Assembly (NCBI GenBank): GCA_027314845.1
Contig: DAHVAA010000072.1
Location: 1 to 7,424, forward strand
Source of the DNA: Thermoplasmata archaeon
GTDB lineage: Archaea > Thermoplasmatota > Thermoplasmata > UBA184
DNA: 7,424 nt
Direction: 5' to 3'
Shown: positions 1 to 6,136 of the stretch, in pieces
How the letters are laid out: each line of letters starts with the position of its first letter
Numbering within the stretch: position 1 is the stretch's first letter
Notes under the pieces: generated by a model
Databases searched by the model: none
Seen by the model: only the letters and a program-made list of their open reading frames with translations
Told to the model about the DNA's origin: nothing
Program-made: the position numbers and the translations under genes

Positions 1-56
1 CCTCGAGGAGGCAGGTGGCATACCAGCTCGTGACGACGGTCCGCACGCCGACCTAA
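1..56 (+). CDS. C-terminal end of an unidentified gene (partial)
   Basis: This is the tail of a plus-strand gene that begins before the window. The reading frame that starts at base 3 gives a peptide ending in QLVTTVRTPT, with a TAA stop at 54-56. Sixteen of its seventeen sense codons end in G or C. That matches the strong third-position GC bias of the sure genes here, while the other frames over these bases look random. The stop lies just upstream of the promoter of the crotonase gene. The peptide is too short to assign to a family. Confidence 0.45.
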   Translation, partial: SRRQVAYQLVTTVRTPT

Positions 57-66
57 CGTCACGGGG

Positions 67-74
67 ATTAATAG
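67..74 (+). promoter_or_regulatory. TATA box of the crotonase gene
   Basis: ATTAATAG is an AT-rich island in very GC-rich DNA. Its centre is about 26 nt upstream of the ATG at 97, the usual archaeal distance between TATA box and transcription start. The mRNA should therefore begin at or next to the start codon (leaderless). This is consistent with the lack of a Shine-Dalgarno sequence before the ATG. Confidence 0.65.
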
Positions 75-96
75 GCGGTCGCGACTGCGGGCGGCC

Positions 97-963
97 ATGC
101 CGACCGAGCCGGACCTCGTACGCGCGGAGCGGCGTGGGAGCTCGCTCCTTCTCACCCTGGACCATCCTCCGGTGAACGTGCTGTCGCGCCGGGTCCTCGA
201 CGCGCTGGCCGACCGACTCGATTCGGTCGAAGCGGACCCGGAGGTCCGTACCGTGGTGATCGCGAGTGCGGCCGAGAAGGCGTTCGCGGCCGGCGCCGAT
301 ATTCGCGAGATGGCCTCCATGGGCCCGGAGGCGGCGCACGAACACGGGGCCCGCGGCCAGGCCATAACTCGGAAGATCGAGCTCCTCCCGTTGCCGGTGA
401 TCGCGGCGGTCCATGGCGTATGTCTTGGGGGCGGTTGCGAGTTGTCCCTCGCCTGCGATTTCCTCGTCGCGAGCGAGGATGCCTCGTTCGGGCAACCTGA
501 GATCAACCTTGGTGTAATGCCCGGCTGGGGAGGTACCCGACGTCTCCCCCGTCGGGTCGGCGCGGCGCAGGCCCGTCGTTGGATCCTTACCGGACGGCCG
601 GTGTCGGCCACCGACGCCTTCCATCAGGGGCTCGTGCACCAGGTGGTCGCCCGCTCGGACCTTCTCCCCACCGCGCTCGCGCTCGCGGAGGAGCTCGCGC
701 TCAAGCCACCGGTCGCGCTCGCCGCGGCGAAGTCCGCAGTGTTGAACGCGCTCGATCCCGGGATCGACGCCGGACTCGAGTACGAGCTCGACCTCTGGTC
801 TCGCCTGTTCGGGACGACCGGCCAGAAGGACGGCATGCGGGCGTTTCTTGAGAAGCGGTCGTTGACCAAGGTGAGCCGAGAACGGTGGGCGGAGATGTCA
901 AGCGGGTTCCCCTGGGCCGGCTCTGCGAAGTCGGAGCGGCCCGGAAAGAGGAATAAGCTCTGA
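97..963 (+). CDS. Enoyl-CoA hydratase/isomerase (crotonase) family protein
   Basis: This is a cytoplasmic crotonase-fold enzyme, most likely a hydratase that adds water to 2-enoyl-CoA in fatty-acid or branched-chain acyl-CoA breakdown. AFAAGADI (residues 62-69) and GGGCE (111-115) form the CoA-binding oxyanion hole. Both catalytic glutamates of true hydratases are in place: Glu115 in GGGCE and Glu135 in FGQPEINLG. They are 20 residues apart, as in the rat mitochondrial enzyme. PGWGGTRRLPR (142-152) is the usual following motif. The family core ends near residue 257. The last 30 or so residues are an extra basic tail, and its codons also contain the likely TATA box of the downstream tRNA gene. 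The ATG at 97 fits the leaderless promoter. Substrate chain length cannot be read from the sequence; a dehydratase or isomerase of the same fold is possible. Confidence 0.92.
   Translation: MPTEPDLVRAERRGSSLLLTLDHPPVNVLSRRVLDALADRLDSVEADPEVRTVVIASAAEKAFAAGADIREMASMGPEAAHEHGARGQAITRKIELLPLPVIAAVHGVCLGGGCELSLACDFLVASEDASFGQPEINLGVMPGWGGTRRLPRRVGAAQARRWILTGRPVSATDAFHQGLVHQVVARSDLLPTALALAEELALKPPVALAAAKSAVLNALDPGIDAGLEYELDLWSRLFGTTGQKDGMRAFLEKRSLTKVSRERWAEMSSGFPWAGSAKSERPGKRNKL
950..958 (+). promoter_or_regulatory. Probable TATA box of tRNA-Thr, inside the end of the crotonase gene
   Basis: GGAATAAGC lies over the last codons of the crotonase gene, with purine-rich sequence (GGAAAGA) just upstream where a BRE would be. 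Its centre is about 28 nt upstream of the first base of the mature tRNA. No other AT-rich element lies between the stop codon and the tRNA. Read-through from the crotonase promoter is the alternative. Confidence 0.45.
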
Positions 964-982
964 GGCTCGGGTCCACGACCGC

Positions 983-1055
983 GCCGCGGTGGCTCAGCTG
1001 GTAGAGCGGCTCCTTGGTAAGGAGCAGGTCGAGGGTTCAAATCCCTCCCGCGGCT
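983..1055 (+). tRNA. tRNA-Thr (anticodon GGT)
   Basis: The full cloverleaf folds without an intron. The acceptor stem is GCCGCGG (983-989) with CCGCGGC (1048-1054). The D stem is GCTC/GAGC (992-995, 1004-1007). The anticodon stem is GCTCC/GGAGC (1009-1013, 1021-1025) around loop TTGGTAA, with the anticodon GGT at 1016-1018. The T arm is GAGGG, TTCAAAT, CCCTC (1031-1047). The discriminator base is U at 1055, and CCA is not encoded. The gene starts 19 nt after the crotonase stop codon. It reads ACC and ACU threonine codons. Confidence 0.96.
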
Positions 1056-1295
1056 CGCCGTTGGTCTCGAGCGCTAACGCCTCGCAGGGGGTGTCCGCGG
1101 GCTGGCGACCGACCGAGAAACCGATTGGGCTCAGAGCGAGTGATTGTGGCGAGCACCCCCTCGGAGATCCTCCTTCCGGCCCCACGAGCCGGGACAAGCA
1201 GCCGGTTCAGCACCCTCGGGGTTCCTCCGACAGCGGTCGCGCCCGTCGAGAGGACGCCCTCTAAGCGCGGCTTGCCCTCGCAGCTCCCGTCAGGG
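1056..1295. other. Gene-free stretch with a long-range inverted repeat
   Basis: I find no supported gene here. Open frames exist on both strands, but they cross the tRNA or lack the codon bias of the neighbours. The clearest structure is AGGGGGTG at 1086-1093, which is complementary to CACCCCCT at 1154-1161, with 60 nt between. CTCGC (1081-1085) could instead pair with GCGAG (1149-1153). A non-coding RNA is possible, but no known RNA family is recognisable and no clear TATA box precedes the stem. Confidence 0.4.
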
Positions 1296-1303
1296 TAAAA
1301 TTA
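1296..1303 (+). promoter_or_regulatory. TATA box of the M29-like gene
   Basis: TAAAATTA is the strongest AT-rich island in this part of the window. Its centre lies about 28 nt upstream of the GTG at 1328. That predicts a leaderless transcript and decides the GTG start, since no Shine-Dalgarno sequence precedes it. Confidence 0.7.
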
Positions 1304-1327
1304 GGCAGGTCGAATCGAGGCCGAGCC

Positions 1328-2434
1328 GTGACGGAAACCCCCTCGAAACTTCAACGCGACGCGGCGCGGTGCATCGTGACCAAGTACCTCCGGGTTCGAG
1401 CGGGGGAGAATGCGATCATAGAGTCCTGGAACCACACGCTCCCGATGGCCACCGCGATGCTCGATGAGGTCCGCCGGAGTGGTGGCAAGGCGCTCCTCGT
1501 GTTCAACGACGAAGCCGCGTGGTGGCGGGCGATCGACCGGAAGCAGAGCAAGCTTCTCGGCCAGTCGAGCGCGCCCGAGTGGGCGGCGCTCAAAGCCGCG
1601 GACGTCTACGTGAACTTCTGGGGTCCGGCGAACACCGACCGCCTCGAGGCGTTCCCCGACAGCGCCAACGACGCCTTCGACTGGAACTGGCCCTGGTACG
1701 AGGTCGCCCGGAAGACGGGGCTGCGCGGAGTGCGGATGTCCGGTGGGTTCGCGACGAAGGCCAGAGCCCGTCAGTGGGGTCTCGACCTCTCGCGGTGGGA
1801 GGAAAGCTTCCTTCGGGCGAGTCTCGTCGATCCGGAGACGATGGCCAAGACCGGGGCGCAACTAAGCCGGGCGCTCTCCCGCGGGAAGAAGGTGCGGATC
1901 ACTCACCCTAACGGAACCGACCTGGAGGTCGCCCTGGCCGGGGTCGCTCCGAGGATACAAGATGGGAGACCCCACGCGTGGACCAAGAGAGACTCTCCCT
2001 CGGGTATGCTAACGACTCTCCCGGCCGGGTTCGTCGACGTTGTCCTCGACTCGAAGACCGCGGAGGGGAGCTTCCGCGCCAACCGACGGACGAACATCTG
2101 GTGGAACTGGCACTCCGGGGGAACGCTCGAATTCCGCGACGGCAAGCTCACCTCGTACTCCTTCGGGGCCGGGGAGGAAGAGTTCGCCCGACAGTACAAG
2201 GTCGCCTCGTCGGGCAAGGACCGAGCGAGTGCTCTCTCATTCGGACTGAACCCGACCGTTCAGGACGTCCCCGACCTGGAAAAGTGGGAGCGTGGCGGCA
2301 TTTGCCTGCAGATCGGGGGGAACCGGGGTCTCGGAGGCGCCAACGGATCGAACTTCTTCACCTGGTTCTCGCTCGCCGGCGCGGAGATCGCGGTCGACGG
2401 GACTCCCGTCCTCCGCGCGGGAAGAGTCCTGTAA
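1328..2434 (+). CDS. M29 aminopeptidase-like protein lacking the metal ligands
   Basis: This 368-residue protein has the overall layout of the M29 (AmpS/aminopeptidase T, COG2309) metallopeptidases. An N-terminal alpha/beta region begins with DAARCIVTKYLRVRAGENAII (11-31). GKKVRITHPNGTDLEV (186-201), LPAGF (231-235) and AEGSF (245-249) follow, then the C-terminal GGICLQIGGN (323-332) and GGANGS (336-341). In active members the corresponding motifs are PAGE, a Glu before GxGxNP, HIALG and HWD, which supply the two-metal site. Here they read PAGF (Phe235), ALSFGLNP (302-309, no Glu), CLQIG (Cys326 for His) and TWF (345-347). The M29 catalytic site therefore appears absent, and the protein may bind or regulate rather than hydrolyse peptides. 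It is tryptophan-rich, for example DWNWPW (118-123) and WWNW (258-261). The GTG start is set by the TATA box. The gene stands alone, so context gives no role. Confidence 0.75.
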   Translation: MTETPSKLQRDAARCIVTKYLRVRAGENAIIESWNHTLPMATAMLDEVRRSGGKALLVFNDEAAWWRAIDRKQSKLLGQSSAPEWAALKAADVYVNFWGPANTDRLEAFPDSANDAFDWNWPWYEVARKTGLRGVRMSGGFATKARARQWGLDLSRWEESFLRASLVDPETMAKTGAQLSRALSRGKKVRITHPNGTDLEVALAGVAPRIQDGRPHAWTKRDSPSGMLTTLPAGFVDVVLDSKTAEGSFRANRRTNIWWNWHSGGTLEFRDGKLTSYSFGAGEEEFARQYKVASSGKDRASALSFGLNPTVQDVPDLEKWERGGICLQIGGNRGLGGANGSNFFTWFSLAGAEIAVDGTPVLRAGRVL

Positions 2435-2648
2435 GTTCGGGTCCGAAAGCGCCGTACGGGAAGCGGGCCGGTCCCACCAAGGTTCTGTGGGGGTCGATAG
2501 CGCGCCGGGCGGGGGTCCGGTACGTCGCACACCCACCGCGGCGGTCCTACGTCGAGACCGGTTCCCGTCGGGGAGTCCGGACGCTCGGTTCGGATCGGTG
2601 CGGTTGGCGGGTGTGACTTGGCCGAGCCTCGACGGGAAGGGACTCGGC
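2435..2648. other. Gene-free, GC-rich structured stretch
   Basis: No gene is supported between the M29-like stop and the methyltransferase remnant. Several inverted repeats are visible. CCCAC (2473-2477) pairs with GTGGG (2487-2491). CACACCCACC (2528-2537) pairs with GGCGGGTGTG (2606-2615) with one mismatch. GGCCGAG (2620-2626) pairs with CTCGGCC (2643-2649). The last hairpin overlaps the stop codon of the remnant and could be a 3'-end structure for it. No tRNA or known small RNA is recognisable. Confidence 0.35.
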
Positions 2649-2900
2649 CTACCCAGCCGTCTCGCCCGCGGCGCGGTCCTTCGTCCCTGAGGGAGTTGTC
2701 GTGCCGGATCCTTCCGGGGGCTTGACGGCGGTAAGTAACAACGCCCCTCCCGTTCCCTCAAAGACCTGCGCCACGTCTTCGGCGAGGCGCGCCTCCCGCG
2801 CATACGGCGCGAGGTCCGGTTCCTCCACGGTGACGTTCGCGAATCCTGCCCGCTGCGCGAGCCCGGCGATCTCCAGAGAGGTATGGAATCGGGAACGAGA
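2649..2900 (-). pseudogene. C-terminal remnant of a methyltransferase-like gene
   Basis: A minus-strand frame ends at TAG (2651-2649). It has strong third-position GC bias from about 2885 downwards, which is typical of real coding sequence here. Its peptide runs from RFHTSLEIAGLAQRAGFA through VTVEEPDLAPY to GALLLTAVKP. This resembles the last helix and beta-6/beta-7 strands of class I SAM-dependent methyltransferases, where an F-T-x-x-E-L...AGF segment is followed by a final (L)LTAxKP strand. The SAM-binding N-terminal part is missing. The frame is closed by a TGA at 2942-2940 and holds no ATG or GTG. An ATG at 2943, 25 nt from a TATA-like box, lies in a frame one base off. The locus is either a decayed gene or a short gene with a frameshift. 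The family assignment is by eye only. Confidence 0.45.
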
Positions 2901-2964
2901 GGCGAACCGTGGAGGGTCTCGCGGTCGGAGGGTCCACGGTCATCGGCACGCGACGGCGTCGGGA

Positions 2965-2972
2965 GAGATAAC
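2965..2972 (-). promoter_or_regulatory. Possible TATA box upstream of the methyltransferase remnant
   Basis: On the minus strand this reads GTTATCTC. Its centre is about 25 nt upstream of an ATG at 2943, the same spacing as the other leaderless starts here. The frame opened by that ATG runs 63 codons and is not the frame of the remnant, so the box may be a relic of the intact gene. Confidence 0.3.
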
Positions 2973-3048
2973 GGGGGGGAAGGCGAACGGACAGCCTTAC
3001 GGCCGCCCGGCTCGCCCGCGCCGCCCTCCGGCAAAAGGGGCGTCCGCT

Positions 3049-3975
3049 CTACTGGGGAACGTAGGTCAGCCACGCGTTGTACGCCGGATCGCGACCGTGG
3101 ATCGCGTCCTCGTACCGCTGCTGGAGCCGCTTAACGATCGGATGGGCACCGGTGCCGATCGGCCGTCCGTCCACCTCACGGATCGGTGTGATGCCCGCGG
3201 CGGTCCCACTGTAGAAGAGCTCGTCGGCGGTGAACAGCTCCTCGCGGGTGAAATCGGTGCGCTGGAACGGGATCCCCTCGTGGGCAAGGAACTGGATGAC
3301 GGTGTCCCGCGTGATGCCCCGGAGGATCCCCGAGCTGGCCGGCGGAGTGCTCACGATGCCGTTCTTCACGCGGAAGATGTTCTCTCCCGGACCCTCGGCG
3401 ACCATGCCGGCCGAGTTGAGGAGGATCGCCTCGTCGTACCCGCCGACGACGGCTTCCATCTTCGCGAGGGCGGAGTTCGCGTAGTTCGACGCGCACTTCG
3501 CCTGCGGGGGCAGGGATCGGGAATCCATGCGCACCCAGCTCGAAACGGTCGCCCGGACGCCGGTCTCCACGCCGGCGGCTCCCAGATACGCTCCCCACTC
3601 CCACTCCGCGACGGCGACCTGGACCGGGCTCTTGGTGGGGTCCAGTCCCATTTCCCCGTAGCCGGAGAATGCGATGGGTCGGAGGTAGACCGCGGGAACC
3701 CCGTTCGCGCGGACGAGCTCGACGCACGCCTTCGCGATCTCGGACCCCGTGAACGGGAGCTTCATCCGGTAGATCTTGGCGCTGCTCAGAAGCCGGTCGA
3801 TGTGCTCGGTGAGCCGGAAGATCGCGGGTCCGCGCGGCGTGTCGTGAGATCGGATCCCTTCGAACACCGCGTAACCGTAATGAAGCGCGTGCGTGAGGAC
3901 GTGGACCTTCGCCTCGCCCCAGTCGACGAGCTGTCCGTCCAGCCAGATCTTCTTGAGCGCGCGTATGCCCACCAT
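3049..3975 (-). CDS. ilvE: Branched-chain amino acid aminotransferase (class IV, PLP)
   Basis: This cytoplasmic PLP enzyme interconverts valine, leucine or isoleucine and their 2-oxoacids, using 2-oxoglutarate/glutamate as partner. At 308 residues it has the normal length. HALHYGYAVFEGIR (29-42) is almost identical to the E. coli IlvE segment. HIDRLLSSAKIYRM (58-71) carries the PLP-phosphate-binding arginine (Arg61). Lys160 in PPQAKCASNYANS is the Schiff-base lysine, with Tyr165 behind it. EGPGENIF (194-201) supplies the glutamate that contacts the pyridine nitrogen, and SGTAAGITP (256-264) closes the phosphate site. The ATG at 3975 has no clear Shine-Dalgarno sequence; a TATA-like box about 41 nt upstream implies a leader near 15 nt. 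The gene is divergent from the oxidoreductase operon, which consumes or makes 2-oxoacids. A D-amino-acid or aromatic class IV transaminase is a less likely alternative. Confidence 0.94.
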   Translation of the reverse strand: MVGIRALKKIWLDGQLVDWGEAKVHVLTHALHYGYAVFEGIRSHDTPRGPAIFRLTEHIDRLLSSAKIYRMKLPFTGSEIAKACVELVRANGVPAVYLRPIAFSGYGEMGLDPTKSPVQVAVAEWEWGAYLGAAGVETGVRATVSSWVRMDSRSLPPQAKCASNYANSALAKMEAVVGGYDEAILLNSAGMVAEGPGENIFRVKNGIVSTPPASSGILRGITRDTVIQFLAHEGIPFQRTDFTREELFTADELFYSGTAAGITPIREVDGRPIGTGAHPIVKRLQQRYEDAIHGRDPAYNAWLTYVPQ

Positions 3976-4012
3976 GAGGACACAACCCCGAGGAACGCGA
4001 GGGGCGCGCTGC

Positions 4013-4020
4013 GATTTAAG
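4013..4020. promoter_or_regulatory. TATA-like box shared by ilvE and the oxidoreductase operon
   Basis: GATTTAAG contains the nearly self-complementary ATTTAA core, so it can be read as a TATA box on either strand. Leftward it predicts a start near 3990, about 15 nt before the ilvE ATG. Rightward it predicts a start near 4043, giving a leader of about 44 nt before the ATG at 4087. It is the only good AT-rich element in the 111-nt divergent gap; CAAATG at 4029 is a weaker choice for the rightward gene. Confidence 0.5.
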
Positions 4021-4059
4021 AAGTTGTCAAATGGGGCTGACCCCCGCTTCATCAACTCC

Positions 4060-4082
4060 CCTCCGGCTCGTTAGACCGGAGG
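4060..4082 (+). promoter_or_regulatory. Hairpin sequestering the Shine-Dalgarno of the gamma-delta gene
   Basis: CCTCCGG (4060-4066) and CCGGAGG (4076-4082) form a perfect 7-bp stem around the 9-nt loop CTCGTTAGA. The Shine-Dalgarno sequence GGAGG (4078-4082), four nt before the ATG at 4087, lies wholly in the 3' arm. In the mRNA the stem would hide the ribosome site, so translation could be gated by temperature, a protein or an RNA. The same palindrome in DNA could be an operator instead. Confidence 0.55.
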
Positions 4083-4086
4083 TTGT

Positions 4087-4941
4087 ATGATCGAGATCCG
4101 GTTCCACGGCCGGGGAGGCCAAGGGGCGGTCGTCGCCTCCGAACTCCTCGCGCAGGCGGCCTTCCTCGATGGGAAGCAGCCGCAGAGCTTCCCGTTCTTT
4201 GGAGTGGAGCGGCGGGGAGCACCGGTCACGGCCTATGCGCGTGTCGACGACCGACCGGTAGGGCTCCGCACCTCGATCACCCATCCGGACGTCGTGGTCG
4301 TCCTCGACCCCGGCCTGCTGGCCACGGAGGCGGTCACCGAGGGCCTGCGGCCGAACGGCCTCCTCCTCGTTAACACGCCGCACGGACCCGAATCACTCGC
4401 GGCGCCGAAGGGGATCCGGCGCGCGGCCGTGGACGCCACGCACATCGCGCTGGCCCACAACCTCGGCACTCCGATGCTGCCGATCGTCAACACCGCGGTC
4501 CTCGGTGCGCTCTCCCGGGCGACCGGGGTCGTATCGCTGGAAGCGCTCAGCCGAGCGATCGGCCAGTTCGTCCCCGCGCATCCGGAGGAGAATCGTCTCG
4601 CCGCCCAGGACGGCTTTCTGGGAGTGAGCGTGACCGAGGCGGGCCCCTCGCCCCCGCTCCCGCCGACGAAGGAGCGAGCCCCCCCGCTCGTGCTCCCAGA
4701 AGGCCCGATCGCCACCCTCTCGAGCGAAACGATCCACACCGCCGCATGGAGGACCTTCACGCCGGTGATCCACCTCGACCGCTGCACGAAGTGCAACTTC
4801 TGCTGGAAGTTCTGCCCGGATGACGCGATCGAGTTCGACGCCCGCGGCTACCCCGTGCTCCGACTCGCCTACTGCAAGGGCTGTGGGATCTGTGCCGCGG
4901 AGTGCCCTCCGAAGACGATCGAGATGGTCGCGGAGGCCTGA
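4087..4941 (+). CDS. porGD: 2-oxoacid:ferredoxin oxidoreductase, fused gamma-delta subunit
   Basis: The protein joins two subunits that are separate in many archaea. Residues 1 to about 185 are the gamma subunit. It opens with [19 protein letters not shown] (4-22) and continues with [16 protein letters not shown] (35-50) and VVVLDPGLL (70-78). A proline-rich linker (about 186-207) leads to a delta-type ferredoxin domain with two [4Fe-4S] motifs: Cys233, 236, 239, 243 and Cys263, 266, 269, 273, each CxxCxxCxxxC. The domain passes electrons from the TPP centre to external ferredoxin. The gene is first in the operon and is followed 10 nt later by the alpha gene. Translation starts at the ATG behind GGAGG (4078-4082), which is embedded in a hairpin. 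Pyruvate and branched-chain 2-oxoacid enzymes share these motifs, so the substrate is open. Confidence 0.93.
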
Positions 4942-4946
4942 AGGAG
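4941..4946 (+). promoter_or_regulatory. Shine-Dalgarno that sets the alpha-subunit start
   Basis: AAGGAG overlaps the last base of the gamma-delta stop codon and sits 5 nt before the ATG at 4952. It decides that start over a longer in-frame opening at 4820, which would read 44 residues out of frame through the iron-sulphur domain of the gene before. Confidence 0.8.
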
Positions 4947-4951
4947 CGAAG

Positions 4952-6136
4952 ATGACGAAGAAAGTCCTGTCCGGTAACTACGCGCAGTCCTACGCGGCCC
5001 TGCTCGCTCGGGCTCAGGTCATCTCCGCCTACCCGATCACACCCCAGACCTCGATCGTCGAGAAGCTCGCGGACTTCGTAGCGTCGGGCGAACTGAAGGC
5101 GCAGTATGTCAAGGTCGAAAGCGAACACTCCGCGCTGCAGGTCGTGATCAGCGCGGCCGCGCTCGGCGCCCGTACCTACACCGCGACCTCGAGCCAGGGC
5201 CTCTTGCTCATGCACGAGCTTCTCCACTGGGCGAGCGGGATGCGCGCGCCGATCGTGATGGGGGTGATCAACCGGGCGGTCGCGCCCCCCTGGAACATCG
5301 GGGCCGACCACACGGATACGATGAGCCAGCGGGACACCGGCTGGATCCAGTTCTACGCCGAGAGCAATCAGGAGGTGCTGGACACCGTCCTCGAATCTTA
5401 CCGGCTCGCCGAGCACCCCGACGTGCGGCTCCCCGTCATGGTGACCGAGGACGCGTTCTACCTCTCGCACACCGTCGAGCCGGTCGATGTTCCGGAGCCG
5501 GAAGCGGTCGACCGTTTCCTCCCTCCGCGCGAACCCCATGCCGTGCTGGTCCCGGGGGAGGCCACGCGGCTCGGCTCGTTCACCGGGCCCGACCACTATG
5601 TCGACTTCCGCCACCAGGTGGGGGAGGCGATGGAGCGCGTTCCCACGATCCTCGCGACAGTCGAGCAGGAATTCGAGCGCGCTTTCGGTCGGTCGCACGG
5701 CGGGGCCCTCCCGACCTATCGAACCGAGGACGCGGACGCGGTGCTCGTCACGATGGGCACCTCGACCACCACCGCGCGGTCCGTGGTCGACGAGCTCCGG
5801 GCGGCCGGCCGCCGGGTCGGCCTCGCGAAACTGCGCCTCTTCCGGCCCTTCCCGGACGATGCGGTGCGCGAGCTCGCTCGCCATGTCGCCCGGATCGGTG
5901 TGGTCGACCGGTCCTACACCTTCGGCCGGATGGGTGCGGCGGCGACCGAGGTCGGGGCCGCGCTCTACACGGCGCCGCACCGCCCCCAGCTAACGAGCTT
6001 CCTTGCCGGGATCGGTGGGCGAGACGTGACCCCCGCCGAGGTCCGGGGTATGTTCGACACCCTGCTCTCCGGGACCTCGCCGACGACCCACTGGGAGGAC
6101 CTCGAGATGGAGGGGGTGACCACGACCTATGGCTAA
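4952..6136 (+). CDS. porA: 2-oxoacid:ferredoxin oxidoreductase, alpha subunit
   Basis: This 394-residue subunit carries the pyrimidine (PYR) half of the TPP site and the substrate pocket. YPITPQTSIVEKLA (27-40) contains the substrate-contacting threonine region. Glu58 in ESEHSA matches the glutamate that activates TPP. TSSQGLLLMHE (79-89), NRA (107-109, with the conserved Arg108) and DTMSQRDTGWIQFYAE (122-137) are signature stretches of domain I. LVTMGTSTTTAR (265-276) begins domain II, with LRLFRPFP (294-301) and VDRSYTFGRMGA (318-329) following. The length is normal for the four-subunit type archaeal enzymes. Its last codons overlap the beta gene by 8 nt (ATGGCTAA), which suggests coupled translation. 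Pyruvate (Por) is the default reading; 2-oxoisovalerate (Vor) is possible given the divergent aminotransferase. Confidence 0.94.
   Translation: MTKKVLSGNYAQSYAALLARAQVISAYPITPQTSIVEKLADFVASGELKAQYVKVESEHSALQVVISAAALGARTYTATSSQGLLLMHELLHWASGMRAPIVMGVINRAVAPPWNIGADHTDTMSQRDTGWIQFYAESNQEVLDTVLESYRLAEHPDVRLPVMVTEDAFYLSHTVEPVDVPEPEAVDRFLPPREPHAVLVPGEATRLGSFTGPDHYVDFRHQVGEAMERVPTILATVEQEFERAFGRSHGGALPTYRTEDADAVLVTMGTSTTTARSVVDELRAAGRRVGLAKLRLFRPFPDDAVRELARHVARIGVVDRSYTFGRMGAAATEVGAALYTAPHRPQLTSFLAGIGGRDVTPAEVRGMFDTLLSGTSPTTHWEDLEMEGVTTTYG
6109..6119 (+). promoter_or_regulatory. Shine-Dalgarno of the beta-subunit gene
   Basis: GGAGGGGGTGA lies inside the end of the alpha gene, 9 nt before the ATG at 6129. 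Its GGTGA part matches the archaeal anti-Shine-Dalgarno. It supports the start that overlaps the alpha stop codon. Confidence 0.65.

Noticed and set aside
989..1298. Short open frames crossing the tRNA-Thr gene on both strands
   Set aside because: Peptides such as MAQLVERLLG arise from translating tRNA sequence, a well-known annotation artefact. The cloverleaf is complete.
3031..3040. TTTT run on the minus strand just after the ilvE stop as a terminator
   Set aside because: Four T residues in a GC-rich context are too few to call an archaeal terminator with confidence.
2701..4074. Long plus-strand open frame of 457 codons opposite ilvE
   Set aside because: It is the mirror of the ilvE gene. 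Its product is Arg/Gly/Pro/Asp-rich with no motif, whereas the minus-strand frame has all the aminotransferase signatures.
4820..4951. Upstream extension of the alpha subunit start
   Set aside because: The added 44 residues read out of frame through the iron-sulphur domain of the preceding gene. A Shine-Dalgarno sequence and the family's usual N-terminus both fit the ATG at 4952.
4757..5980. Long minus-strand open frame opposite the alpha subunit gene
   Set aside because: It is an antisense shadow caused by high GC. The product is rich in Arg, Gly and Asp with no recognisable domain, and the opposite strand is clearly porA.
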